Source of the DNA: an uncultured Anaerovibrio sp.
GTDB lineage: Bacteria; Bacillota; Negativicutes; Selenomonadales; Selenomonadaceae
DNA: 20,170 bases
NCBI GenBank assembly: GCA_934203205.1
Contig: CAKPYV010000043.1
Location: 1-20,170, forward strand
Direction: 5' to 3'
In this document: one piece after another, positions 7,106-15,398 of the stretch
Layout: each line of letters starts with the position of its first letter
How positions within the stretch are numbered: the stretch's first letter is position 1
Position numbers and translations under genes: made by a program
The notes under the pieces: model-generated
Told to the model about the DNA's origin: nothing
Databases searched by the model: none
Seen by the model: the letters and a program-made list of their open reading frames with translations, nothing else

Positions 7106-7686
7106 AAAAATACACTGTAGGCATACCTGATGAGGAATTTATTCGGGGCAAGGTGCCTATGACCAAGGAAGAAATCCGCATACTTACGCTAGCCAAGGCT
7201 AGGATAGGCAGGGAAGATATGGTGGCAGATATAGGGGCTGGTACAGGCTCTATTTCCTGCGAGGCGGCTTTGCAGGCCACAGATGGCAAGGTTTTTGCCA
7301 TTGAACGAAAGGCTGAGGGCATTGAGCTTATCAAGGCTAATGCGGAAAAGTTTAGTATAGAGAATCTGCATATTATTCAGGCAGAGGCTCCCCAGGGTAT
7401 GGAGCAGCTGCCACAGCTGGATAGAGCTATTATTGGTGGCAGCGGCAGTCATTTGGAACCTATTTTGGATCAGCTGGATGAGCTGTTGAAGCCAGAAGGA
7501 AGAATTATTCTGAACTGCATTACGGTACAGACATTGATGCAATGCTTGAACTATATGCGGACAAAGGAAAATTACAGTTATGAAACCATACAGGTACAGG
7601 TAAATCATTGGGAGCAGGTGGGACTATATGATATGGCTAAGGCTGCTAATCCTATATTTATCGTTACCTGTATCAAAAATAAATAG
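7102..7686 (+). CDS. cbiT: Cobalt-precorrin-6B (C15)-methyltransferase/decarboxylase CbiT
   Basis: CbiT methylates C15 and decarboxylates the C12 acetate side chain, working with CbiE. The 194-residue protein is a class I Rossmann methyltransferase. DIGAGTGS (43-50) is the S-adenosylmethionine-binding loop, and it is followed by an acidic strand end (AIERKAEGIEL) and GGSGSHLEPIL, which is characteristic of CbiT. The N-terminal GIPDEEFIRGKVPMTKEEIR is also a family hallmark. The ATG overlaps the cbiE stop codon in ATGA. A 51-base spacer, the longest between adjacent cbi genes from cbiD to cobS, separates it from cbiF. I see no hairpin in that spacer. Confidence 0.95.
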   Translation: MKKYTVGIPDEEFIRGKVPMTKEEIRILTLAKARIGREDMVADIGAGTGSISCEAALQATDGKVFAIERKAEGIELIKANAEKFSIENLHIIQAEAPQGMEQLPQLDRAIIGGSGSHLEPILDQLDELLKPEGRIILNCITVQTLMQCLNYMRTKENYSYETIQVQVNHWEQVGLYDMAKAANPIFIVTCIKNK

Positions 7687-7737
7687 GACGGCGGATTGCC
7701 GTTAGAGGTAAGTTTGTTGCTAGGAGGTTGTTGAAGA

Positions 7738-8496
7738 ATGAATGTATTTATTGTGGGTGCAGGCCCTGGAGATCCCGAGCTGATTACTGTGAAGGGACAG
7801 AAGCTGTTGTCCGAGGCAGATGTAATTATTTATGCAGGCTCGCTGGTAAATCCTGCTTTGTTGGATTATGCCAAGGCAGGCTGTGAAATCCATAATTCTG
7901 CTTCCATGACCTTGCCTCAGGTAATTAATGTTATTGAAGATGGGGTAAAGCATGGGAAAATGGTGGTGCGCCTTCATACAGGAGATCCTAGCATTTATGG
8001 TGCTATTCAGGAGCAGATGGATGCATTGGATAAGCTGGGCATTGAATACAAGGTTGTACCAGGAGTCAGCTCATTCCTGGCTACAGCGGCGGCTTTGAAG
8101 CAGGAATATACTCTGCCAGGAATTTCTCAGACTGTTATTATTACCCGTAATGAGGGCAGGACTCCTGTACCTGATAGGGAAAAGCTGCGTTCCTTGGCTG
8201 CCCATCAGGCTACCATGTGCATTTTCCTCAGCATTACCATGCTGGAGGATGTGGTAAAGGAGCTGATTGCTGGGGGCTACAAGCCAGAAACTCCTATTGC
8301 TATTGTACAGCGGGCATCCTGGCCAGAGGAAAAAATAGTTCGTGCTACATTGGCAACTATTTGTGAGGAAATTGCGGACAAGGGTATTGATAGAACAGCT
8401 ATGATTGTAGTAAGCAACTGTCTGGCAGCAGATTATGAGCTTTCCCGCCTTTATGCGCCAGAGTTCAGTCATATGTTCCGTCAGGCTGATAAATAA
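7738..8496 (+). CDS. cbiF: Cobalt-precorrin-4 C11-methyltransferase CbiF
   Basis: CbiF methylates C11 of cobalt-precorrin-4 to give cobalt-precorrin-5A. The 252-residue protein belongs to the same fold as CbiE and CbiH but is distinct in sequence. GAGPGDPELITVKG lies at residues 7-20, the YAGSLVNPALL segment near 37 is typical of CbiF/CobM, HTGDPSIYGAI occupies the active-site region, and PIAIVQRASWPEEKI is near the C-terminal third. The ATG is preceded by a perfect AGGAGG at 7722-7727, the strongest ribosome binding site in the cobalamin block, which may let it be translated independently of the upstream genes. cbiG starts three bases after the stop. Confidence 0.96.
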   Translation: MNVFIVGAGPGDPELITVKGQKLLSEADVIIYAGSLVNPALLDYAKAGCEIHNSASMTLPQVINVIEDGVKHGKMVVRLHTGDPSIYGAIQEQMDALDKLGIEYKVVPGVSSFLATAAALKQEYTLPGISQTVIITRNEGRTPVPDREKLRSLAAHQATMCIFLSITMLEDVVKELIAGGYKPETPIAIVQRASWPEEKIVRATLATICEEIADKGIDRTAMIVVSNCLAADYELSRLYAPEFSHMFRQADK

Positions 8497-8499
8497 ATT

Positions 8500-9654
8500 A
8501 TGAAATATGGCGTATTTGTCGCAACTCCCAGAGGCTGTCAGCAGGCTTTACGCTTGGTGCAGGCCTTGCAGGATAATCATGGGGCTGCTGGGGAGTATCA
8601 GGATTCTTACGAATCATTACAAGGTGAGGCAGAGGTTTTTGTTCATTGCAAGCAAGTCAAGGTTATGGCGGAGCTGGCAAAGGATTTGCCTCTCAAATGG
8701 CAAAGCTATCAGAAGCTGTCAGAGGTATTTGCCCAGGGAATGGGAAGTTATGATGGTCTGATTTTTGTCATGGCCACAGGAATTGTGGTGAGAACGCTGG
8801 CGCCTCATTTGGTGAGCAAGCTTTTGGACCCGGCAGTGCTGGTTATGGATGATGGAGGCCGGAATATTATCAGTCTTCTTTCAGGCCATATTGGAGGGGC
8901 TAATAGGCTTACAGCTTATTTGGCTAGAGAGCTGGAAGCTAATCCTGTGATTACCACAGCAACAGATGTAAACAATTTGCTGGCTCCAGATGTGGTGGCG
9001 GCAGATTTGCAATGCCTACCTACGCCTAAAAAGAATTTGCCCTTGTTTAATGGCAGTCTTCTTACAGGACAAAGACTGATTTACTGGGTGGATAGCCAGC
9101 TAAAGGCTAGAGAAAATTATGAGGCTGTGTTGCAAAGGCATCAGATTGCTTACAGGCTGGTGGAAAATCTATCAGAAGCACTGGTGGGGATTGACTCTGA
9201 GAAGCTTTATGTGGTGATAACAGCTCAGGCTGAAAATTTACCCTTTGAGAAAAATATTCTCTACCTGCAGCCTCGAAGGCTGATTGCTGGTGTAGGCTGT
9301 CGCAGAAATACTCCTAAGGAGCTTATTGCTCAGGCTTTGGTTGAGGCCTGTGATTCTATAGGCTGGAGCACCGGGCGGATTTCTCAGCTGGCTAGTACGG
9401 TGGTTAAGGCTGATGAAGCAGGTCTGCTGGCTATGGCAGAGGAGCTTCAGGTGCCCATAAAATTTTTCGGGAATCAGCAAATGGCAGAGATGATTGAAAA
9501 ATATCAGCTGAAGGAATCCAATTTTGTGAAGAAAACTATTGGCATAGGGAATATCTGCGAGGCAGCGGCTCTTTGCTGTGTGCCCCAAGGCAGAATTGCC
9601 CTAAGCAAGCATAAATATGAGAAAGTGACGGTAGCATTAATATGGCAAAAATAA
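8500..9654 (+). CDS. cbiG: Cobalt-precorrin-5A hydrolase CbiG
   Basis: CbiG opens the delta-lactone of cobalt-precorrin-5A and releases the two-carbon fragment as acetaldehyde, a step found in the anaerobic pathway. The 384-residue protein contains the expected order: an N-terminal region, the conserved central segment with FVMATGIVVRTLAPHL and SGHIGGAN (128-135), a variable middle, and the C-terminal CbiG/CobE domain starting with GVGCRRNTPKE at 264. The start is three bases after cbiF. The last 13 bases overlap cbiH. No fusion to CbiH or CbiF is seen, although such fusions occur in other bacteria. Confidence 0.94.
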   Translation: MKYGVFVATPRGCQQALRLVQALQDNHGAAGEYQDSYESLQGEAEVFVHCKQVKVMAELAKDLPLKWQSYQKLSEVFAQGMGSYDGLIFVMATGIVVRTLAPHLVSKLLDPAVLVMDDGGRNIISLLSGHIGGANRLTAYLARELEANPVITTATDVNNLLAPDVVAADLQCLPTPKKNLPLFNGSLLTGQRLIYWVDSQLKARENYEAVLQRHQIAYRLVENLSEALVGIDSEKLYVVITAQAENLPFEKNILYLQPRRLIAGVGCRRNTPKELIAQALVEACDSIGWSTGRISQLASTVVKADEAGLLAMAEELQVPIKFFGNQQMAEMIEKYQLKESNFVKKTIGIGNICEAAALCCVPQGRIALSKHKYEKVTVALIWQK

Positions 9655-10391
9655 TAGTAGTGGGCATTGGCCCTGGAAACTTTGATGATATGACTCCTAG
9701 AGCCAGAAAGGCCATCGAAAATGCCAGTGTAGTAGCTGGCTACAAGACTTATATCAATTTGATTGAGCCTTTGCTGGAGGGCAAGGAGGTTATTGGCACT
9801 GGTATGACTCAGGAGATTGACCGGTGCAAGGCGGCAGTGGAGGCTGCAGCAGCTGGCAAGGATACAGTAGTGGTATCCAGCGGCGACTCCGGTGTTTATG
9901 GCATGGCAGGCTTGGTGTTGGAGCTGGTATTGCAGCTGCCAGAGGCAGAAAGACCTGAATGGGGCGGCGTAGTAGCTGGCGTTTCTGCTGTAAATGCGGC
10001 AGCTTCCTTGCTAGGTGCTCCTTTGATGCACGATTTTGCTGTTATCAGCCTTAGTGACTGGATGACTCCTTGGGAGCTGATTAAAAAGAGAGCTGCTTTG
10101 GCTGGAGAGGGAGATTTTGTTATTGCCCTGTACAATCCCAAGAGCAAGCATCGTCCTGATTATATCTATGAGATTCAGAAGATTCTTTTAGAGCATAGAG
10201 CAGCCACTGTGCCTGTAGGTATTGTCAGCAGTGCCAGCCGGGAAAAGGAAAGCATTGTGCTGTCTGATTTGGGCCATTTTACCGAGGAAAATATTGGTAT
10301 GTTCTCCATGGTTATTATTGGCAACAGCAATACCTATGTTAAGGACGGCTATATGATTACTCCTCGTGGTTACAAAATCACCAAGGAGTGA
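9642..10391 (+). CDS. cbiH: Precorrin-3B / cobalt-factor III C17-methyltransferase CbiH
   Basis: CbiH methylates C17 and drives ring contraction, forming cobalt-precorrin-4. The 249-residue protein has the tetrapyrrole methylase start VVGIGPGNFDDMTPRA, SSGDSGVYGMAG in the active-site region and LYNPKSKHRPDYI, the last being diagnostic of the CbiH/CobJ subfamily. No C-terminal iron-sulfur extension is present, so it is the short CbiH type. The ATG lies inside the end of cbiG (13-base overlap). The downstream cbiJ start codon is only a few bases away, with the cbiH C terminus encoding the ribosome binding site for cbiJ. Confidence 0.95.
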   Translation: MAKIIVVGIGPGNFDDMTPRARKAIENASVVAGYKTYINLIEPLLEGKEVIGTGMTQEIDRCKAAVEAAAAGKDTVVVSSGDSGVYGMAGLVLELVLQLPEAERPEWGGVVAGVSAVNAAASLLGAPLMHDFAVISLSDWMTPWELIKKRAALAGEGDFVIALYNPKSKHRPDYIYEIQKILLEHRAATVPVGIVSSASREKESIVLSDLGHFTEENIGMFSMVIIGNSNTYVKDGYMITPRGYKITKE

Positions 10392-10396
10392 GAAAA

Positions 10397-11161
10397 ATGA
10401 TTTTTGTATCAGCTGGCACTAAGGATGGCAGGGAGCTGGCAGGCTATCTGCTGCAGCAGGGCTATAAGGTTACTGCCTCAGTAGTTAGTCAATATGGGGA
10501 AAGCCTTTTGGAGCGTTATTCTGGCATGAATATCAATTGTCAGGCCTTGGATGCAGATGGTTTTGTGACATATTTTGCTAGTCATGGGGTAAAGCTTTTT
10601 GTGGATGCTTCCCACCCCTATGCTGCTAATGTCTCTATCAATGCTATGGAGGCCTGCCAAAGGGCCAAGATTCCCTATATACGTTATGAACGGCAGCAGA
10701 CTCCCTTGAATTATGCTAAGGCATTTTATGTGGAGAATTATCAGCAGGCAGCAGCCAAGGCCGCGGAGCTGGGGGAGCATATTTTTCTTACCACAGGCAG
10801 TCGCAATTTGGCTGCCTTTGCCAAGGCGCCGGAAATGGCAAATAAGCATGTAATCTGCCGGGTACTGCCTGAGCCGGAGATTGTGGCTATGGCCCAGGAA
10901 TTGGGTTTTACGCCGGGAGATATTATAGCTATGCAGGGACCTTTTTCTCTGGAGCTAAACAAGGAGCTGTTCAAAAAGTATCAGGCTCAGGTGGTAGTTA
11001 CCAAGAATAGCGGTAATACTGGTGGTACGGATACCAAATTTCAGGCGGCCATAGAGTTGGATTTGCCTCTGGTAATTATTGACAGGCCAAAGGTGAATTA
11101 TAGTCAAAAGGCTGAAAACTTTCAGCAGGTGTTGGATTTTGTAAAGAAAGAGCTGGGTTGA
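10397..11161 (+). CDS. cbiJ: Cobalt-precorrin-6A reductase CbiJ
   Basis: CbiJ uses a nicotinamide cofactor to reduce the ring of cobalt-precorrin-6A to 6B. The protein has 254 residues from ATG 10397. Conserved features are the N-terminal GTKDGRELAGYL, the segment VDASHPYAANVSINAMEAC that is diagnostic of CbiJ/CobK, LTTGSRNLAAF, and the C-terminal VTKNSGNTGGTDTKFQAA. I chose ATG 10397 because AAGGAGTGA (10383-10391) lies at ideal spacing upstream. A GTG at 10388 that overlaps the cbiH stop would add three residues but would lie on that ribosome binding site. cbiC starts three bases after the stop. Confidence 0.94.
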   Translation: MIFVSAGTKDGRELAGYLLQQGYKVTASVVSQYGESLLERYSGMNINCQALDADGFVTYFASHGVKLFVDASHPYAANVSINAMEACQRAKIPYIRYERQQTPLNYAKAFYVENYQQAAAKAAELGEHIFLTTGSRNLAAFAKAPEMANKHVICRVLPEPEIVAMAQELGFTPGDIIAMQGPFSLELNKELFKKYQAQVVVTKNSGNTGGTDTKFQAAIELDLPLVIIDRPKVNYSQKAENFQQVLDFVKKELG

Positions 11162-11164
11162 TTT

Positions 11165-11800
11165 ATGGATTTTATAAAAAAGCCAATGGAAATAGAAAAT
11201 CGTAGTATGGAAATTATTGCTCCGCATTTGCAGGGGTTGAATCTGAATGAGGATCAGGTGAAGGTATATTCCCGCATTATTCATGCGGCTGGAGATGTGG
11301 AATACGCACCGATTATTCGTCTGCATCCTGAGCTGATAGAATCAGCTCGCAAAGCCTTGGAGAAGGGCTGTAATATTTATACTGATGTGGAAATGGTACG
11401 GACAGGTATTAACAAGCGGAAGCTTGCAGCCTTTGGAGGCCAGGTATTCTGCAAGGTGGCAGATCCGGAGATTGCCAAGGTGGCCAAGGAGCAGGGAATC
11501 ACTCGCTCTATGGCAGCTATGCGCAGTTTTGGCCAGGATATGAATGGGGCTATTATTGCCATTGGCAATGCGCCAACTGCCCTTTTTGAGGTGTTGAGAA
11601 TGGTGGAGGAGGAAAATCTCCGCCCAGCAGCCATTGTTGGTATTCCGGTAGGCTTTGTGGGAGCAGCAGATTCCAAGGCAGAGCTGGCTGCCAATACCCT
11701 TGTGCCTTATGCTACAGTTGAGGGCACCAAGGGCGGCAGTCCTATTGCGGCGGCAGTAGTTAATGCTATTATGTACATTATAGATAACAATCGGGATTGA
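11165..11800 (+). CDS. cbiC: Cobalt-precorrin-8 methylmutase CbiC
   Basis: CbiC moves the methyl group from C11 to C12 by a [1,5]-sigmatropic shift, producing cobyrinic acid. The 211-residue protein has the active-site histidine at H40 in RIIHAAGDVEYAP, aligned with the catalytic histidine of CobH. It also has the conserved TDVEMVRTGINKRKL, AIGNAPTALFEVLRM and GIPVGFVGAADSK segments, which together make the assignment secure. It lies three bases after cbiJ, close-packed with the rest. This placement differs from the Salmonella cbi operon, where cbiC is near the front. Confidence 0.96.
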   Translation: MDFIKKPMEIENRSMEIIAPHLQGLNLNEDQVKVYSRIIHAAGDVEYAPIIRLHPELIESARKALEKGCNIYTDVEMVRTGINKRKLAAFGGQVFCKVADPEIAKVAKEQGITRSMAAMRSFGQDMNGAIIAIGNAPTALFEVLRMVEEENLRPAAIVGIPVGFVGAADSKAELAANTLVPYATVEGTKGGSPIAAAVVNAIMYIIDNNRD

Positions 11801-11835
11801 TTTTTAAAAGGTTTTCAGGACAGAGGGTGTTTTTT

Positions 11836-13272
11836 ATGAGCTATGAAATTCCAAGACTGGTCATGGCTGCGGTCAGCAGCGGCAGTGGCAAGACCACAGT
11901 AGTAACAGGCTTGCTATCGGCTTTGCGGAATCAGGGTATTAAGGTGCAGTCCTACAAAATAGGGCCTGATTATATAGATCCGGGATATCACCGTTTGGCC
12001 AGTGGTCGCCCCGCCCATAATATAGATACCTGGCTCATGTCCAAGGAAACTATGGTAAATACCTTTATTGATACGGCTCAGGATATGGATGTAGCTATTA
12101 TAGAGGGTGTTATGGGGTTGTATGATGGGGGACGAGGCGGTATCAGCTCTACGGCAGAGATAGCCCGTCTGCTGCAGGCTCCAGTAATATTGGTCATAGA
12201 CTGCAAGTCTATGGGAGCCTCTGCTGCAGCCATTGCCCTGGGCTTTCGGGAATATGCCAAGGATGTTAATATTGCAGGCGTTATTCTCAATCGCTTAGGC
12301 TCTGAAAATCATCAGAAAATGATTGAGGAGGCTATGGCAGGCATTGGTATGCCTGTCCTGGGGGCTGTCAGGAGAGATAATCTTCTAACTATGCCGGAAC
12401 GCCATTTAGGCCTGCTGCCTGTGGAGGAAAATCAGGACCGTCAGGTAGTAGATGCTATGGGTGAGGCTATGGCTAGACAAATAAATCTTACATCCCTGCT
12501 GCAGATGGCCCATAATGCTTCTCCTATGGCTAAAATTCCTTCTCAGGCGGAGGAATATTTGCAAAAGGTTATTGTAGGCAGAAAAAGAAGCTTTCCAGAT
12601 GACTTTGGCAAAATAAAAATCGGTTTGGCCAAGGATGAGGCCTTTTCCTTTTACTATCCAGAAAGCCTGGCTGTTTTGGAGCGGCTGGGAGCTCAGATTG
12701 TCCCCTTCAGTCCGCTGCAGGATAGGGCTTTGCCTGATGTGGATGGTTTGCTTATAGGGGGAGGTTTCCCAGAGATGTTTGCCAGCCAGCTGGAGGCCAA
12801 TAAGTCCATGTTGGCTGCTATTGCTAAGGCAGCCAGTCAGGGAATGCCTATCTTTGCTGAATGTGGCGGCTATATGTATCTAGGTCAATGCCTAAAGGAT
12901 TTTGAGGGTGGAATTTTCAACATGACTGGTATATTGCCACAGCAGGTGCAGATGAACAAAAAGCTGCAAATGGTGGGCTATGTAGAGGCAGAGCTTTTGC
13001 AGGATTGCTGTATTGGTCAGGCTGGTATGAAGCTAAAGGGCCATGAATTTCATTTTTCTGCAGAAATTCCCGGAGCTGGTGATGTAGTAGGCAATAGAGC
13101 TTTTTCTTTTACCAGAATGCGAAATAACGCTGTATATCCCGGTGGCTTTGTGAGTGACAAGGGAAATGTGCTAGGTTCCTATCTTCACATTCATTTTGCC
13201 GGCTGTGTTGAAGCAGCTACAGCCTTTGTAGGCAGCTGTTGGAATTATAACATTAGTCGTCAGGATAAATAG
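11836..13272 (+). CDS. cbiA: Cobyrinate a,c-diamide synthase CbiA
   Basis: CbiA uses ATP and glutamine to amidate the a and c carboxylates of cobyrinate. From ATG 11836 the protein has 478 residues. The N-terminal dethiobiotin-synthetase-like ATPase domain carries SSGSGKTT with K19, followed by QSYKIGPDYIDPGYH and EGVMGLYDG, and the C-terminal class I glutamine amidotransferase domain has the nucleophile C343 in AECGGYMYLG and the HIHFAG histidine. An in-frame ATG at 11797 overlapping the cbiC stop (ATGA) would add 13 residues (IFKRFSGQRVFF). I prefer 11836 because AGAGGGTG precedes it and the family normally starts a few residues before IPRLV. The alternative start could provide coupling to cbiC. 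Confidence 0.95.
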   Translation: MSYEIPRLVMAAVSSGSGKTTVVTGLLSALRNQGIKVQSYKIGPDYIDPGYHRLASGRPAHNIDTWLMSKETMVNTFIDTAQDMDVAIIEGVMGLYDGGRGGISSTAEIARLLQAPVILVIDCKSMGASAAAIALGFREYAKDVNIAGVILNRLGSENHQKMIEEAMAGIGMPVLGAVRRDNLLTMPERHLGLLPVEENQDRQVVDAMGEAMARQINLTSLLQMAHNASPMAKIPSQAEEYLQKVIVGRKRSFPDDFGKIKIGLAKDEAFSFYYPESLAVLERLGAQIVPFSPLQDRALPDVDGLLIGGGFPEMFASQLEANKSMLAAIAKAASQGMPIFAECGGYMYLGQCLKDFEGGIFNMTGILPQQVQMNKKLQMVGYVEAELLQDCCIGQAGMKLKGHEFHFSAEIPGAGDVVGNRAFSFTRMRNNAVYPGGFVSDKGNVLGSYLHIHFAGCVEAATAFVGSCWNYNISRQDK

Positions 13273-13292
13273 AGTTTAAAGCAGGTGGAAAA

Positions 13293-13853
13293 ATGGGAAA
13301 GCTGGTCTTGGTAACTGGAGGTGCCCGCAGTGGCAAAAGCTCCTTTGGCGAGAAATACGCAGCAAGGTATGGCAAAAGGGTGGCTTATATTGCTACCGCG
13401 CAGATTTGGGATAAGGAAATGGAGTTTCGGGTGAAACTGCACAAGGAGAGACGTCCAGCAGATTGGCATACCTATGAGGCACCTTATGAGGCCCACAAGG
13501 CTGTGGCGGCAGCGGTTCAGGCTGGTTGTGATATGATTCTCTTTGATTGCTTGACGGTATATACCAGCAATCTGCTGTGCAGTTTGGATAATATTGATGA
13601 TTCAGATAGAAATTACGGCCTATTGCGGGAGGCTTGCCAGTCCCTTATAGATGCCGTAAATAAAAGTAATGCCACTATGGTAGTGGTTACGAATGAAGTG
13701 GGAGCAGGTATTGTGCCAGAAAATCATCTGGCAAGAGAATTTCGTGATTTGGCAGGCTTGGCCAATCAGCTATTGGCAGCAGCTTCGGAGGAGGTTTATT
13801 TTACCGTAGCCGGTATACCTGTCAATATAAAAAAATTGGCTGAGAATTGGTAA
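13293..13853 (+). CDS. cobU: Adenosylcobinamide kinase / guanylyltransferase CobU
   Basis: CobU phosphorylates adenosylcobinamide and transfers GMP to it, giving adenosylcobinamide-GDP. The 186-residue protein opens with GGARSGKSS (P-loop, K15). H50 in KLHKERRPADW aligns with the guanylylated histidine of Salmonella CobU. Other family features are YIATAQIWDKEM, LFDCLTVYTSNLL and VVVTNEVGAGIVPENHLAREFRD. GCAGGTGG precedes the ATG at good spacing. It sits between the two amidotransferase genes, 20 bases after cbiA and 12 before cbiP, as part of the same close-packed block. Confidence 0.96.
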   Translation: MGKLVLVTGGARSGKSSFGEKYAARYGKRVAYIATAQIWDKEMEFRVKLHKERRPADWHTYEAPYEAHKAVAAAVQAGCDMILFDCLTVYTSNLLCSLDNIDDSDRNYGLLREACQSLIDAVNKSNATMVVVTNEVGAGIVPENHLAREFRDLAGLANQLLAAASEEVYFTVAGIPVNIKKLAENW

Positions 13854-13865
13854 GGAGAGGCTTTT

Positions 13866-15398
13866 ATGGCAAATTATATTATGATGATGGGAACCAGCTC
13901 CCATGTAGGCAAAAGTATTCTGGCTACAGCTATGTGTCGGATTCTTTATAGAAAAGGTAGAAAGGTAGTGCCCTTCAAGGCACAGAATATGGCTCTGAAT
14001 TCCTATGTTACCAGAGATGGGGATGAAATGGGCCGGGCTCAGGTGGCTCAGGCAGAGGCTGCCGGCATGGAGCCTATGGTGGATATGAATCCTGTGCTTT
14101 TGAAGCCCACAGGCAATGCTGCCTCTCAGGTAATTATTATGGGTAAGCCTGTAGGCAATATGTCTGCTCGGGAATATCATCGGGGCTATTCCTTGAAGGC
14201 CTTTGATGCAGTTAAGGAAGCTCTGGGACGGTTGGATAAGGAATATGATACCATTGTTATTGAGGGAGCTGGCAGTCCAGCAGAAATCAATCTCAAGGCT
14301 AATGATATTGTGAATATGCGGGTAGCCAAATACCTGCAGGCACCGGTACTGCTTATAGCAGATATTGACCGGGGAGGAGCTTTGGCTTCTCTGGTAGGTA
14401 CGCTGGAGCTGCTGGATGAGGAAGAAAGAGCGCTGGTAAAGGGCTTGGTTATTAATAAATTCCGTGGGGATGTTACTCTGCTGACCCCTGCTATTGATTT
14501 TCTGGAGGAAAAAACCGGCAAGCCAGTGTTGGGGGTAGTGCCTCATATTGACCAGATGGGGATAGATGATGAGGATTCTGTTTCCTTGGAGGAAAAGCAA
14601 GCTGCCCCTACGGAGGGGGATATACGGATTGCTGTTATTCAGACACCAAAGATTTCTAATTTTACGGATTTTGATGCGTTGGCTCATGAAAAGGATGTGG
14701 CTCTTTACTATGTAAAGTCTGTAGAGGATTTGGGAGAGCCAGATGTTATTATGCTGCCCGGCAGTAAAAACACTACTGAGGATATGCTATATCTGCGGAA
14801 ATCAGGGCTGGGAGAGAAAATTTTGGCTCATGCCAAGGCCGGCAAGGCGGTTATAGGTATTTGCGGCGGCTATCAGATGCTGGGGGAGGTTATTAGAGAT
14901 CCTCAGCATACAGAATCTCAAAATGATGAGGTAGCCGGCTTGGGACTTCTAGGCATGGAAACTGTTTTTGCCAGTGAAAAGCTGACCAGTCAGGTGGTGG
15001 CTCAGTGTCAGGATTTGCATTTTATGGGCCAGTCTATTTCTGCTGACAATTTGCAGGGCTATGAGATTCATATGGGACATACTGCCTTTACCAGAGAGGC
15101 AGATAATCATCCATTTACTGTATGTCAGCGGCGGGGAAAGACTTGTGCCAGCCAGGAGGGCACCGCCAATGCAGCAGGCAATGTTTTTGGTACATATATT
15201 CATGGTGTATTTGACAATGATGTATTCCGCCGCAGTGTGTTGAATGCCATACGGCATAGCAAGGGCTTGGAAGCCTTGGCCAATACGAGAAATGTTATGG
15301 CGGAAAAGCAACAGGCCTATGAACATTTGGCAGATGTGGTAGAAAACGCCTTGGATATGGAGAAGCTGTATCAGATTATGGGAGAGAAAACATGCTAA
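13866..15398 (+). CDS. cobQ: Cobyric acid synthase CbiP/CobQ
   Basis: This enzyme amidates the b, d, e and g side chains of adenosylcobyrinate a,c-diamide using glutamine and ATP. The 510-residue protein has the N-terminal ATPase domain with MMGTSSHVGKSILATA and the family segment PFKAQNMALNSYVT, then a glutamine amidotransferase domain with nucleophile C333 in GICGGYQMLG and the C-terminal YIHGVFDN histidine. It is homologous to CbiA but longer, and the QNMALNS motif separates the two. AAGGAGAGG precedes the ATG. The end overlaps cbiB by 7 bases. A long open frame on the opposite strand (13770-14687) is a codon-usage shadow. Confidence 0.96.
   Translation: MANYIMMMGTSSHVGKSILATAMCRILYRKGRKVVPFKAQNMALNSYVTRDGDEMGRAQVAQAEAAGMEPMVDMNPVLLKPTGNAASQVIIMGKPVGNMSAREYHRGYSLKAFDAVKEALGRLDKEYDTIVIEGAGSPAEINLKANDIVNMRVAKYLQAPVLLIADIDRGGALASLVGTLELLDEEERALVKGLVINKFRGDVTLLTPAIDFLEEKTGKPVLGVVPHIDQMGIDDEDSVSLEEKQAAPTEGDIRIAVIQTPKISNFTDFDALAHEKDVALYYVKSVEDLGEPDVIMLPGSKNTTEDMLYLRKSGLGEKILAHAKAGKAVIGICGGYQMLGEVIRDPQHTESQNDEVAGLGLLGMETVFASEKLTSQVVAQCQDLHFMGQSISADNLQGYEIHMGHTAFTREADNHPFTVCQRRGKTCASQEGTANAAGNVFGTYIHGVFDNDVFRRSVLNAIRHSKGLEALANTRNVMAEKQQAYEHLADVVENALDMEKLYQIMGEKTC

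Noticed and set aside
13770..14687. 305-codon open frame on the minus strand across cobU and cobQ
   Set aside because: It lies entirely opposite well-supported conserved genes, has no protein family resemblance, and its composition is what the reverse strand of these codons would give.
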